DNA from: Streptomyces sp. XM4193
Lineage (GTDB): Bacteria; Actinomycetota; Actinomycetes; Streptomycetales; Streptomycetaceae
Assembly (NCBI RefSeq): GCF_023072595.1
Contig: NZ_JALLGK010000006.1
Coordinates: 1-64,000 of the forward strand
Reading direction: 5' to 3'
DNA length: 64,000 nucleotides
Both the position numbers and the translations under genes were made by a program. The notes beneath the pieces are model-generated. The model was not told where the DNA came from. It did not search any database and saw only the letters and a program-made list of their open reading frames with translations. Positions 1 through 8,868 of this stretch are shown here, piece after piece (position 1 is the first letter of the stretch; each line of letters begins with the position of its first letter).

Positions 1-210
1 GCGTCCTCGCTGTGTATCTCTCAAAAGAACCACGTCTCCCACATGATGCGGGGACGGGGTATCAACATATCTGGCGTTGACTTTTGGCACACTGTTGAGT
101 TCTCAAGGAACGGACGCTTCCTTTGTACTCACCCAATCTCTCGGGCTTTCCTCCGGGCTTCCCTTCGGTGTCTCCGACATTATCAGCTGTTCTCGTTTTC
201 TCAGAATCCG
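1..210 (-). promoter_or_regulatory. rRNA operon leader and promoter region; 16S gene lies off the left edge
   Basis: Read on the minus strand, 110-91 gives TTCCTTGAGAACTCAACAG, the boxA-like antitermination segment typical of actinobacterial rRNA leaders. It is followed by sequence like TGCCAAAAGTCAACGCC and ends at the edge in CACAGCGAGGACGC, the conserved stem just before 16S in Streptomyces leaders. A GATAAT -10 candidate lies at 184-179, without a good -35. The 16S gene should start within a few hundred bases beyond the left edge. Short reading frames here are not genes. Confidence 0.8.
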
Positions 211-263
211 GTACTCGGCGCAGCCGTGAAGGCATACGAAAAGCACTTCCACTGGGAAGGAGA

Positions 264-278
264 ACTGAATGATTCAGT
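264..278. promoter_or_regulatory. Perfect 15-bp palindrome ACTGAAT-G-ATTCAGT
   Basis: Two 7-base arms match exactly around a central G. The site lies between the leftward rRNA promoter region and the rightward crr gene, in locally AT-richer DNA, where a repressor or activator could act on either. Its protein is unknown. The rest of 211-481 holds no gene; a TAGGCT at 410-415 is a weak -10 candidate for crr. Confidence 0.4.
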
Positions 279-481
279 CAGAAGCTGCCGCGCTTGGCGC
301 TGGGCAGGCACACGACAGTACAGCGGGCCCGGACACGAGGCAAATCGCTTGCCGGGCACCGGTGTTCGGACCGGTGGTCCATCGAACCGGAATCATACGT
401 TCCTATGACTTAGGCTTCTCAAACGGTACGGCGGCCAACGACGCGGTACCCCCTGTGCACCGCTCTTCGCCGGGAGGCTCC

Positions 482-931
482 ATGACCACTGTGACGTCCC
501 CGCTGCCCGGCCGTGTCATCGGCTTGGCGGCGGTTCCCGACCCCGTGTTCTCGGGTGCGATGGTAGGCCCGGGGACGGCGATCGACCCGGTGCGGGAGCC
601 GACCGAGGCAGTGGCTCCGGTCGACGGCGTCATCGTTTCCCTCCACCCGCACGCCTTCGTGGTGGTGGACGGCGAGGGCCACGGGGTGCTGACGCATCTG
701 GGCATCGACACCGTCAAGCTGCACGGCGAGGGCTTCGAACTGCTGGCCGCCAAGGGCGACACCGTCACACGCGGTACTCCGGTGGTTCGGTGGAACCCGG
801 CCGAGGTCGAGCGCGCCGGCAAGTCCGCGGTGAGCCCGGTGGTCGCGCTGGAGGCGACGGCCGAAGCACTGGTCGACCTCGAGCAGGACACCGACGTGGA
901 CAGTGGGGACCTGCTCTTCCGTTGGAGCTAG
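482..931 (+). CDS. crr: PTS glucose-type EIIA component
   Basis: A 149-residue single-domain EIIA(Glc)-type protein. It accepts phosphate from HPr and passes it to an EIIB domain, and in many bacteria the EIIA also regulates carbon uptake. The phospho-accepting histidine is H72 in THLGIDTVKL, and the partner histidine is H57 in LHPHAF. The ATG at 482 is preceded by GGAGG at 473-477; the longer in-frame extension upstream has no family similarity. ptsI follows after 75 bp in the same direction, the usual actinobacterial crr-ptsI arrangement. No membrane EIIBC gene is in the window, so the sugar specificity cannot be told from here. Confidence 0.93.
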   Translation: MTTVTSPLPGRVIGLAAVPDPVFSGAMVGPGTAIDPVREPTEAVAPVDGVIVSLHPHAFVVVDGEGHGVLTHLGIDTVKLHGEGFELLAAKGDTVTRGTPVVRWNPAEVERAGKSAVSPVVALEATAEALVDLEQDTDVDSGDLLFRWS

Positions 932-1006
932 TGCACACATTCCACAGCGTGGTGGAGCCAGACGACGCGGTACCCACGAGGGCCGCGACAACCGGGGACG
1001 GGTGAG

Positions 1007-2677
1007 ATGGACGCAAAGCTTCGAGGCGTCGGAGTCAGCCACGGTGTGGCGATCGGGCAGGTGCGGCACATGGGTACGGCCGTGCTGGAGCCCCCGGCGA
1101 AGCAGATCGCCGCGCAGGAGGCGCCGCGCGAGCAGCAGCGCGCCCGGCAGGCGGTGGATGCCGTCGCGGCGGACCTCAACGCCAGGGGCAACCTCGCGGG
1201 CGGTGAGGCTCAAGCCGTCCTGGAGGCCCAGGCGTTGATGGCGCAGGACCCCGAGCTGCTCTCGGACGTCGACCGGCGCATCACCGTGGGAAGCAGCGCG
1301 GAGCGGGCCGTCTACGACGCTTTCGCCTCCTACCGCGCGCTCCTGGCGGGCGCGGGCGAGTACTTCGCCGGTCGGGTCGCGGATCTGGACGATGTGCGCA
1401 ACCGGATCGTGGCGCGGCTGCTCGGCGTGCCGATGCCGGGTGTTCCGGACAGCGACGACCCCTTCGTACTGATCGCGCGCGATCTGGCGCCCGCGGACAC
1501 GGCGTTGCTCGACACCTCGCTGGTGCTGGGTTTCGTCACCGCCGAGGGCGGGCCGACCAGCCACAGCGCGATCCTGGCGCGGGCCCTGGGCGTGCCGGCT
1601 GTGGTGGCGCTGCCGGGTGCGGCCGACCTCCCCGAGGAGACCGTCGTCGCGGTGGACGGCAGCACCGGCGAGATCATCGTCAACCCCGACGAGGCCGAGC
1701 GGACCGCGCTCACCCGCGCCGCCGAGGAGCGCAGGGCCGCGCTGGCCGCGGCGAGCGGGCCGGGCGCCACCTCCGACGGACACAAGGTGCCGCTGCTGGC
1801 GAACATCGGCGGACCGGACGACGTCGAGGCCGCGGTGGAGGCGGGCGCGGAAGGGGTGGGCCTGTTCCGCACGGAGTTCCTCTTCCTGGACGACAGCAGT
1901 CGGGCGCCTTCCGCCGAGCGGCAGACCGAGGTCTACCGGAAGGTGCTGGAGGCGTTTCCGCAGGGGCGGGTGGTCGTACGGGTGCTGGACGCGGGCGCGG
2001 ACAAGCCGCTGGACTTCCTGACACCGGCCGACGAGCCCAACCCGGCGCTCGGGGTGCGCGGTCTGCGTACGCTGCTCGACCATCCCGAGGTGCTGCGCAC
2101 CCAGCTGTCCGCGCTGTCCGCGGCGGCGGAGGGGCTGCCGGTCTATCTCGAGGTGATGGCCCCGATGGTCGCCGACCGGGCGGATGCGAGGGCCTTCGCC
2201 GACGCCTGCCGGGAGGTGGGGCTGCGCGCGAAGTTCGGTGCGATGGTGGAGATCCCCTCGGCCGCTCTTCGGGCGCGTTCGGTGCTGCAGGAGGTGGAGT
2301 TCCTCTCGCTGGGCACCAACGACCTGGCGCAGTACACCTTCGCCGCCGATCGTCAGGTCGGTGCCCTGTCCCGGCTGCAGGACCCCTGGCAGCCCGCGCT
2401 GCTGGACCTGGTCGCGCTCTCGACCGAGGCGGCCGTGGCCGAGGGCAAGAGCTGCGGGGTGTGCGGCGAGGCGGCGGCGGACCCGCTGCTCGCCTGTGTG
2501 CTGACCGGTCTGGGAGTGACGAGCCTGTCGATGGGGGCCGCGGCGATCCCCTATGTGCGGGCGACGTTGGCCAAGCACACTCTGGCGCAGTGCGAGCGCG
2601 CCGCTGCCGCCGCGCGGGCCGCGGAGAGTGCGCCTGAGGCCCGGGCCGCGGCGCAGGCGGTGCTGTCCGGGGAGTGA
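1007..2677 (+). CDS. ptsI: PTS enzyme I (phosphoenolpyruvate-protein phosphotransferase)
   Basis: A 556-residue cytosolic enzyme that starts the PTS relay by taking phosphate from PEP and giving it to HPr. The swivelling-domain phosphohistidine is H186 in GGPTSHSAI. The PEP-binding C-terminal barrel shows LFRTEFLFLD (R288) and ends with the catalytic cysteine C486 in GVCGE. Length matches the family. The ATG is preceded by a weak purine-rich stretch (GACGGGTGAG). It lies downstream of crr, and a strong hairpin follows the stop. It is also the expected phosphate donor, through HPr, for the single-domain DhaM encoded at 45.3 kb. The HPr gene is not in this window. Confidence 0.96.
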   Translation: MDAKLRGVGVSHGVAIGQVRHMGTAVLEPPAKQIAAQEAPREQQRARQAVDAVAADLNARGNLAGGEAQAVLEAQALMAQDPELLSDVDRRITVGSSAERAVYDAFASYRALLAGAGEYFAGRVADLDDVRNRIVARLLGVPMPGVPDSDDPFVLIARDLAPADTALLDTSLVLGFVTAEGGPTSHSAILARALGVPAVVALPGAADLPEETVVAVDGSTGEIIVNPDEAERTALTRAAEERRAALAAASGPGATSDGHKVPLLANIGGPDDVEAAVEAGAEGVGLFRTEFLFLDDSSRAPSAERQTEVYRKVLEAFPQGRVVVRVLDAGADKPLDFLTPADEPNPALGVRGLRTLLDHPEVLRTQLSALSAAAEGLPVYLEVMAPMVADRADARAFADACREVGLRAKFGAMVEIPSAALRARSVLQEVEFLSLGTNDLAQYTFAADRQVGALSRLQDPWQPALLDLVALSTEAAVAEGKSCGVCGEAAADPLLACVLTGLGVTSLSMGAAAIPYVRATLAKHTLAQCERAAAAARAAESAPEARAAAQAVLSGE

Positions 2678-2693
2678 ACGAGCGCCGAGGCGC

Positions 2694-2738
2694 AAGCGGG
2701 GCCGGCCTTCCCCAGTCCGGGGGGGGCCGGCCCCGCTT
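2694..2738. terminator. Bidirectional terminator between ptsI and acetoacetyl-CoA synthetase
   Basis: A perfect 14-bp inverted repeat (AAGCGGGGCCGGCC at 2694-2707 against 2725-2738) with a 17-nt loop. It sits 17 bp after the ptsI stop and 20 bp from the stop of the convergent gene, so it can end both transcripts. There is no long T-tract, as is usual in this genus. Confidence 0.8.
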
Positions 2739-2757
2739 TCCGTTCGGTCGCCGCTTT

Positions 2758-4776
2758 CTACTGGCGCGCCCGGTCTGTCCGCGCTGCGCGGGTGCTGCCC
2801 AACTCCTCGTAGAAGCGCAGGAGTTCGACGTTGTCGACGGAGCCGGGGTTGACGGCCTTCTCCAGTGCGGTGCCCTGCAGCAGGCGTTTGACGGGCACTT
2901 CGAGGCGCTTCCCGGTGAGGGTGTGCGGTACGGCGGCGATCTCGATGATCTCGTCGGGCACATGGCGCGGGGAGAGCTCGGCGCGCAGGGCCGCCCGTAC
3001 CCGGTCGCGCAGTTCGTCGTCGAGGGCGGCGCCGGGGGCTAGTTGGACGAACAGCGGCATCCAGTAGCCGCCCTCGGCCTCCTCCACTCCGATGACCAGG
3101 GACTCCTTGATCTCCGGGAGGCGCTCGACGACCTCGTAGATGTCGGCCGAACCCATGCGTACGCCCTGGCGGTTGAGGGTGGAGTCGGAGCGGCCGTGGA
3201 TGACGACGGACCCGCGCGAGGTGAGGGTGATCCAGTCCCCGTGGCGCCAGACGCCCGGATACATCTCGAAGTAGCTCTCGCGGTAGCGGGCGTCGCCGGG
3301 GTCGTTCCAGAAGCGGACCGGCATGGAGGGCATGGGGTTGGTGACGACCAGCTCCCCCACCTCGTCGACCACCGGTCGTCCCTGCGGGTCGTAGGAGCGC
3401 AGATCGGTGCCCAGACAGGGCGCCTGCAGCTCCCCGGTGTGCACCGGGAGCGTGGGTACGGCGCCGGCGAAGCAGCTGCAGACGTCGGTGCCGCCGCTGA
3501 CCGAGGCGATCCACAGGTCCTCGGCGACCTCCTCGTGCAGCCAGCGGAAGCCGTCGGGCGGCAGCGGGGAGCCGGTGGTCGCCACGCAGCGCAGCGCGGA
3601 GAGGTCGAAGTCGCGTGCCGGGCGGGCCTCGGCCTTGCGGCAGGCCATGACGTACGCGGCGGAGGTGCCGTAGAGGTGGGCGCCGGTGAGCTCGGCGATA
3701 CGCCACTGGGCGTCGGTGCCCGGATAGCCGGGGCTGCCGTCGTAGAGCACCACGGTGGTGCCCGTCAGGAGGCCGGAGACGAGGAAGTTCCACATCATCC
3801 AGCCGGTGGAGGTGAACCAGAAGAAGCGGTCGCCGGGGCCCAGATCGCAGTGCAGGCCGATCTGCTTGAGGTGCTCCAGGAGGATGCCGCCCTGGGACTG
3901 GACGATCGCCTTGGGTAGACCGGTCGTGCCGGAGGAGTAGAGCACCCACAGCGGGTGGTCGAAGGCGACCTGCTCGAAGACGGGTTCGGTGTCGGCGGCG
4001 GTGAGGTCCGCCCACTCCAGGGCGCCCTCGGGCGCGGCGGTGCCGAGCAGCGGGATGTGGACCGTCGCGCGCAGGGTGGGCAGACCCTCGCGCAGCTCGG
4101 CCACGGTCTGCGTACGGTCGTGGGTCTTCCCCCCGTACCGGTAGCCGTCGACGGTGAACAGGACGACGGGCTCCACCTGCTGGAACCGGTCGAGCACGCT
4201 GCGGGCGCCGAAGTCGGGGGCGGTGGAGGTCCACACGGCGCCGACGGTGGCTGCGGCCAGGAACGCGGTGACCGCCTGCGGAATGTTGGGGACGTACCCG
4301 CAGACGCGGTCGCCCGGACGTACGCCGAGGCGGCGCAGCTCGGCGGCCAACGAGCCCACCTGGCGGCGGAGTTCGGCCCAGTCGACGGGCTCGGGACGCT
4401 GCTCCTCGTCGACGTGGAGCAGCGCCGGGGTGTCGGCGCGCGCGGGGTCGAGGGCGGAGCGCAGGGCGTGCTCGGCGTAGTTGAGCGTGGCGCCGGGGAA
4501 CCAGGAGGCGCCGGGCATTCCGCGGCCGGCGAGGACCGCGGTGGGCGGGGTGTCGAAACGTACGTCGAACCACTCGACGATCGACTCCCAGAACGTCTCC
4601 AGCTCCTCGACCGACCAGCGGTGCAGCGCCGCGTAACTCCCCTGCGGGTCGTCCGCGCTGCGCGCCGGCGCGCCGTGGCGGTCGACTGCCCAGTCGTGGA
4701 AGCGGGTCAGCCGGGCCTGCTCGATCCGGTCGGCCCCCGGTTTCCACAGGGGTTCTGGCTGCTGCGCTGCGGTCAT
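2758..4776 (-). CDS. Acetoacetate-CoA ligase (acetoacetyl-CoA synthetase)
   Basis: A 672-residue adenylate-forming enzyme that activates acetoacetate to acetoacetyl-CoA with ATP and CoA. The AMP-binding motif is YSSGTTGLPKAIVQSQGG, followed by the family-typical HLKQIGLHCDLGPGDRFFW and TSTGWMMWN segments. The catalytic lysine lies near the C-terminus in TLTGKRLEVP. Its N-terminal FHDWAVDRHG and SWFPGATLNYAEH segments separate it from acetyl-CoA synthetase. The ATG at 4776 gives family length; an in-frame extension further upstream is arginine-rich and unconvincing. It converges on ptsI and is divergent from the GH31-like gene across a 265-bp gap that must hold both promoters. Confidence 0.92.
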   Translation of the reverse strand: MTAAQQPEPLWKPGADRIEQARLTRFHDWAVDRHGAPARSADDPQGSYAALHRWSVEELETFWESIVEWFDVRFDTPPTAVLAGRGMPGASWFPGATLNYAEHALRSALDPARADTPALLHVDEEQRPEPVDWAELRRQVGSLAAELRRLGVRPGDRVCGYVPNIPQAVTAFLAAATVGAVWTSTAPDFGARSVLDRFQQVEPVVLFTVDGYRYGGKTHDRTQTVAELREGLPTLRATVHIPLLGTAAPEGALEWADLTAADTEPVFEQVAFDHPLWVLYSSGTTGLPKAIVQSQGGILLEHLKQIGLHCDLGPGDRFFWFTSTGWMMWNFLVSGLLTGTTVVLYDGSPGYPGTDAQWRIAELTGAHLYGTSAAYVMACRKAEARPARDFDLSALRCVATTGSPLPPDGFRWLHEEVAEDLWIASVSGGTDVCSCFAGAVPTLPVHTGELQAPCLGTDLRSYDPQGRPVVDEVGELVVTNPMPSMPVRFWNDPGDARYRESYFEMYPGVWRHGDWITLTSRGSVVIHGRSDSTLNRQGVRMGSADIYEVVERLPEIKESLVIGVEEAEGGYWMPLFVQLAPGAALDDELRDRVRAALRAELSPRHVPDEIIEIAAVPHTLTGKRLEVPVKRLLQGTALEKAVNPGSVDNVELLRFYEELGSTRAARTDRARQ

Positions 4777-5041
4777 TGCGGCTCCGGCTCTACGCGTCGT
4801 GTGCGTGCTCCGCGCACGGGCGAGGGTGTGCGCGTGACGCGGGGTTCGCAGGGGACGATGCCATGTGATCGTCCGCGCCGCCAGGGTGGTCCGCCACACA
4901 TGGCGGGCACGGCCACGGGGTTGCCGCGCCACATGTACGGGCCGCGGATGCGCGTGCCGGACCGAACTCCGAACGCTCGTGCGGTGAACAGGAGTTGAAC
5001 TGGTACCGGGTCGCGCCCGGGACGGTGGCAGGCTGAGCAGC

Positions 5042-7411
5042 ATGAACGCAGGGGACCTGGTGCGGGCAGTACGAGGGGCCGGCACGGCGGGCGGGCCGCG
5101 GGCCGCCCTCGGCCGGTGGTGGAGGCTGCGCCCGGGCGCAGCGCGTCGGTCTCCGGACGCCGGGCGGGCCAGGGTGCCGGGGCTGCTGGAGCGGGTGGAG
5201 CCGGAGCCGGGCGGCGGTGTGGTGCGGTTCGCGCGTTCGTCGCTGCGCGTGCGGGTGGCGACGGGCGGCGCGGTCTTCCTCGGCTGGGACGGCGCCGAGC
5301 CGGCGCCGTCCAGTGCGGTGCCGGAGGTCGGTTGTCCGCCGGTGGACGCCAGAGTCACGCTGGAGCCGCACGCGGCGGGCGGATGGCGAGTCGTCTCGGA
5401 GCGGGTGTCGGTGGTGGTGGCGCAGTACGGCGCGGTGGAGATACGTACGCCGGGCGGTCTGCTGCTGCGACGGGACCTGCCGCCGCGCTGGTGGGAGAGC
5501 TCGGACCGGGCGGCTGACGGCCGTGTCGTCCAGCGATCGGTGCTGACCTCCGACGCCGATGTGTTCGGCCTCGGCGGCCGGGCGGCGGGCCCCGGGCTGC
5601 CGGACGGCGGGTACCGGCTGTGGCAGGTGGGCGAGGAGGTGGTCGACGGGCCGGGCGGACCTTCGCCGCTCGCCCTGCCCGTCCAGCTGGTCGTGGCGGA
5701 CGCGGGTTCGCACCTGGTCTTCCACGATGTCGGCGGAGACGGGGAGTTGACGCTGCGGCACGGCACCACGGGCGAGGGATCCGGGCACGACCGGCCGGGC
5801 CGGTGCCTGCTGCGCCTGTCGGGCGGTACGGCGCGCTACTGGGTGCTGCCGGGCCCGCCGGCACGGGCGCTGCGCGGCTGGCGCGCGCTGACCGGAGCCG
5901 CAGCCGTTCCTCCGGTGTGGGCGCTGGGGTACCAGCACGCCGTCGGGCGCGGGGAAGCCGGCGAACTGCCCTCGCTGGTCGCCGCCTTCCGCGAGCGCGG
6001 CGTACCGCTGAGCGGACTGCATCTGGCGGGTTCGGACGGCCCACCGGCAGGCTCGGACGGCCCACCGGCAGGCAGCGGCAGCGGTGAACGAGCGGGCGGC
6101 GGGGACGAGTTGCCGGGGGTGCGGCTCGTACGGGGCGTGGACTCGCGGGTTCCGCTGCGCCCGGGTGCGGAGTTCTACGAGTCCGGGCTGGCCGCGGAGG
6201 TCTTCGTGCCGGCCGCGGACGGGACCGCCCGGCCGGCGGTCGTGGCGGGCCCCGAGGGACGTGCGGTCGTCCCCGACTTCACCGACCCGGGCGCGCGCAA
6301 ATGGTGGGGCGAGTCGTATCTGCCGCTGTGTGCGCGGGGCGCGAGCGCGTACTGGCTGCGCCCGTTCGGCGCGCGGGCGGCGGGGCCGGAAGCTCGCGGT
6401 GGGCTGCCGCCCCGGTCGCGGCTCACGCGGGAGGGGCGCGGAGGCGAGCTGCGCGAGGCGCACCACGAGCTGCCGCTGGCGATGGCCCGTGCCACTCACG
6501 AGTACGGGGGCGAGGCGGGGCTCTGGTCGTTCTCCGACGGCGCGTGGGCCGGCTCGCACCGCTACGGCGGGGTGTGCGCGCGGGTTCCCGAGGGCTGGGA
6601 GGGGATGCGGGCCGCGGTCTCGACGGTGCTGGGGCTGGGTCTGTGCGGGGTGCCGTTCGCCGGGGTGGACGTGCGGGAGGAGCTGTCGACGGAGCTGGGG
6701 CAGCGGTGGTTCCAACTCGGCGCCTGGCTGCCGCTGTTCCGCACCTTCGCCGAGTCTGCGGGGGTGCCGCGCTGGCCGAGCGACCGGCGGGAGGCGGACG
6801 GGCTGGTTGCGGCCGTCGCGCGGCGGGAGCGGCTGCTGCCGTATCTGGCCACCCTGGCGCAGGTGGCGTCGGTCAGCGGCGCGCCGCCGGTACGGCCGCT
6901 GTGGTGGCACACGCCGGCCGACCGCGGGCTGCGGACGGCCCGGGAGGTGGACTTCCTGCTGGGTGACGCGTTCCTGGTGGCGCCGGTGTGCGAGCCGGGC
7001 GTCCGGGAGCGGCGGGTGCGGCTGCCGCGCGGCGCCTGGTACGACACCGCCACCGGCGAGGTCCGGTACGGGCCGGGGACGGTGACGGTCGCCGCGCCCG
7101 CGACCCGACTGCCGGTACTGGTCCGGGCCGGCGCGGTGGTGCCGGTGGCGGAGCCCGACGGCGGCGTGGCGCTGGAGGTGTGGGCCCCCGCAGCGGGACG
7201 TACCGGCGGCGGGCTGCGCACGGTGCCCAAGCAGCCGACCGGCCCGGGAGGGCAGCCGACCGGCCCGGAAGGGCAGCCGACCGGTGACGGGACGGCGGCC
7301 GGCACGCTTCGCAGATACGCGGTCGCGGTGCGGGACGGGGAGCCGGTCGTCACGCGGGAGGACGGTCGGGCGCCCGAGCTGCCCGTCCGGGTGCGCGGGC
7401 GGGGCGCGTAG
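5042..7411 (+). CDS. GH31-like protein lacking both catalytic aspartates
   Basis: A 789-residue protein with the overall plan of GH31 alpha-glucosidases: N-terminal beta domain, then a barrel opening PPVWALGYQ, the ARKWWGESYLP and HHELPLAMARATHEYG segments, and GLCGVPFAGVDV. Where family members carry the nucleophile in WNDMNE, this protein has YWLRPFG (437-443). Where they have the acid/base in WTGDN, it has VCARVPE (511-517). It should therefore be hydrolytically inactive, or work by another route. Two in-frame repeat stretches (GSDGPPA near 6029-6070, QPTGPGG near 7231-7283) look like loops grown by slippage. No signal peptide is seen. Cytosolic binding or regulatory roles are possible but unproven. 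Confidence 0.75.
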   Translation: MNAGDLVRAVRGAGTAGGPRAALGRWWRLRPGAARRSPDAGRARVPGLLERVEPEPGGGVVRFARSSLRVRVATGGAVFLGWDGAEPAPSSAVPEVGCPPVDARVTLEPHAAGGWRVVSERVSVVVAQYGAVEIRTPGGLLLRRDLPPRWWESSDRAADGRVVQRSVLTSDADVFGLGGRAAGPGLPDGGYRLWQVGEEVVDGPGGPSPLALPVQLVVADAGSHLVFHDVGGDGELTLRHGTTGEGSGHDRPGRCLLRLSGGTARYWVLPGPPARALRGWRALTGAAAVPPVWALGYQHAVGRGEAGELPSLVAAFRERGVPLSGLHLAGSDGPPAGSDGPPAGSGSGERAGGGDELPGVRLVRGVDSRVPLRPGAEFYESGLAAEVFVPAADGTARPAVVAGPEGRAVVPDFTDPGARKWWGESYLPLCARGASAYWLRPFGARAAGPEARGGLPPRSRLTREGRGGELREAHHELPLAMARATHEYGGEAGLWSFSDGAWAGSHRYGGVCARVPEGWEGMRAAVSTVLGLGLCGVPFAGVDVREELSTELGQRWFQLGAWLPLFRTFAESAGVPRWPSDRREADGLVAAVARRERLLPYLATLAQVASVSGAPPVRPLWWHTPADRGLRTAREVDFLLGDAFLVAPVCEPGVRERRVRLPRGAWYDTATGEVRYGPGTVTVAAPATRLPVLVRAGAVVPVAEPDGGVALEVWAPAAGRTGGGLRTVPKQPTGPGGQPTGPEGQPTGDGTAAGTLRRYAVAVRDGEPVVTREDGRAPELPVRVRGRGA

Positions 7412-7483
7412 CCGGCGGGACGGGGGTACAGCCGCCGGAGGGGCGAGGGTGACCGCGGCGGCACCGGCGTCGTTGGGAGGGGC

Positions 7484-8413
7484 ATGCGACACAGTGCTGT
7501 CTGCCTGCTGGTCCTCGCCGCCTCGACGGCCGCTGCCGCCGCTCCGGACGGTTCACCCGCTCCGGTCGGCGCCCCTGAGCCGGTCGGCGCCTCTGACCGG
7601 AGCAGCGTCCCTGAGCCGGTCGGCACTCCTGACCGGCCCGACTCCGTCGACGCGTCGGCCCGCCCCTCCTCCGGCACGGCCCGCTCCCCCGGTTCCGTAC
7701 CCGACGGCGAGCGGCGGGCTCCCGCGGAGTTCACCGCGCTGGAGTCGGTCGCCCCCTCGATCCTCCAGGAGATCCGCTACGCCGGGTCCCACAACTTCGT
7801 CGGCGAGCCGATCCCCGGCTACCGCGAGGCGCAGTGCCTGCTGACCCGGGACACCGCCCTGGCGCTGCGCCGGGCGCAGCGGGCGGCGCTGGCCGCGGGG
7901 CACAGCCTGAAGGTCTACGACTGCTACCGGCCCCAGCGTTCGGTGGACCGCTTCGTGCGGTGGGCGAAGGACCCCTCCGACATCCGGATGAAGCAGGAGT
8001 TCTACCCCCGGGTGGACAAGGAGCGGCTGATCCCGGACGGGTACATCGCCGAGCGCTCCGGCCACAGCCGCGGGTCGACGGTGGACCTCACGCTGGTGCC
8101 CGGGTACGGCGCGCGGCCGGGGCGGCCCGGCGGCCCGGGCCCGTGCGGCACGGGGTCGGCGGACCGGGGCGGCGACGGCTCGCTGGACATGGGCACCGGC
8201 TACGACTGCTTCGACGTGCTGTCCCACACCGACCATCCCGAGATCGTCGGCAAGCAGCGGGCGAACCGACAGTGGCTGCGCCGGCTGCTGGAGCGCGAAG
8301 GTTTCGTCAACCTGCCCGAGGAGTGGTGGCACTTCACCCACCGGCCGGAGACGTTCCCGGACCGGTGGTTCGACTTCCCGGTGGCACGCGAGGAGCTGGC
8401 CGGACGGCGCTGA
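7484..8413 (+). CDS. Secreted D-Ala-D-Ala dipeptidase, VanX/DdpX family (M15D)
   Basis: A 309-residue protein. A short N-terminal signal sequence ends near AAAAAPDGS and is followed by a low-complexity Pro/Val/Ser stretch to about residue 80. The peptidase domain follows, with the zinc-site motif SGHSRGSTVDLTL and the downstream EWWHF typical of VanX-like enzymes. These hydrolyse D-alanyl-D-alanine; in non-resistant bacteria they are thought to recycle wall peptides. The export signal suggests an extracellular or lipid-exposed role rather than cytosolic VanX-type resistance; no vanHA-like genes are nearby. GGGAGGGG lies just before the ATG. The gene starts 72 bp after the GH31-like gene and is probably co-transcribed with it. 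Confidence 0.85.
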   Translation: MRHSAVCLLVLAASTAAAAAPDGSPAPVGAPEPVGASDRSSVPEPVGTPDRPDSVDASARPSSGTARSPGSVPDGERRAPAEFTALESVAPSILQEIRYAGSHNFVGEPIPGYREAQCLLTRDTALALRRAQRAALAAGHSLKVYDCYRPQRSVDRFVRWAKDPSDIRMKQEFYPRVDKERLIPDGYIAERSGHSRGSTVDLTLVPGYGARPGRPGGPGPCGTGSADRGGDGSLDMGTGYDCFDVLSHTDHPEIVGKQRANRQWLRRLLEREGFVNLPEEWWHFTHRPETFPDRWFDFPVAREELAGRR

Positions 8414-8868
8414 CCGCGCAAGGCCCCCGTCGGGGCGCACAAAACACGCGGGAGCCGGGCGCGACGAGGGCCGCGGGCGGCTCGGCATGCAGGTGCGCGG
8501 TGGTCGGGCGAGACTGTACGCGTGGGCCGCCGAGGTGTGCGCAGTTCGGCGGTCGGCGCCGCGAGCACAGGGGGTGCCCGCGGGTTCGACAGCAGCTGCA
8601 TCGGTGGTCGCGGACATCCTTGACGGCCTCTCAGCAGCGGTGAACACTGCCGGGATCGAACGGATCTCCGCCCGCGCTTTCCCTGACCGCACAGCGGTGC
8701 ACGGCCGCAGGCGGACGATTCCGGCGACAGGTACGTACGCCCGATCTCGAGGCCGGGCGGGCGCCCCGCGCTGCGGGTGCTCCGCCCTCCGTGGGCCGGG
8801 ACGGGAGCACGCAGCCGCAGGAGGCCCGGCCCGCGCGGCCCGGGCGAGGGCACGTACGAGGAGTCGCA
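8414..8868 (+). promoter_or_regulatory. 455-bp gap upstream of glpF, probable glycerol-operon promoter region
   Basis: No convincing gene is present. A candidate promoter is TTGACG at 8620-8625 with AACACT at 8643-8648 (17-bp spacer). In S. coelicolor the gylCAB genes are controlled by the IclR-type GylR, encoded just upstream. No gylR-like gene occurs in this window, so the regulator must act from elsewhere or be missing. Confidence 0.35.

Noticed and set aside
43..408. A 121-codon frame at the left edge
   Set aside because: It lies within the rRNA leader and promoter region and has no family-like sequence or ribosome site.
419..4747. A 1,442-codon open frame on the minus strand crossing ptsI, crr and the synthetase gene
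   Set aside because: It is an Arg/Pro/Gly-rich shadow frame produced by high GC; real genes with clear motifs occupy the same DNA in other frames.
7484..8413. Vancomycin resistance determinant
   Set aside because: VanX-like, but exported and without vanH, vanA, vanR or vanS neighbours; cell-wall peptide turnover fits better.
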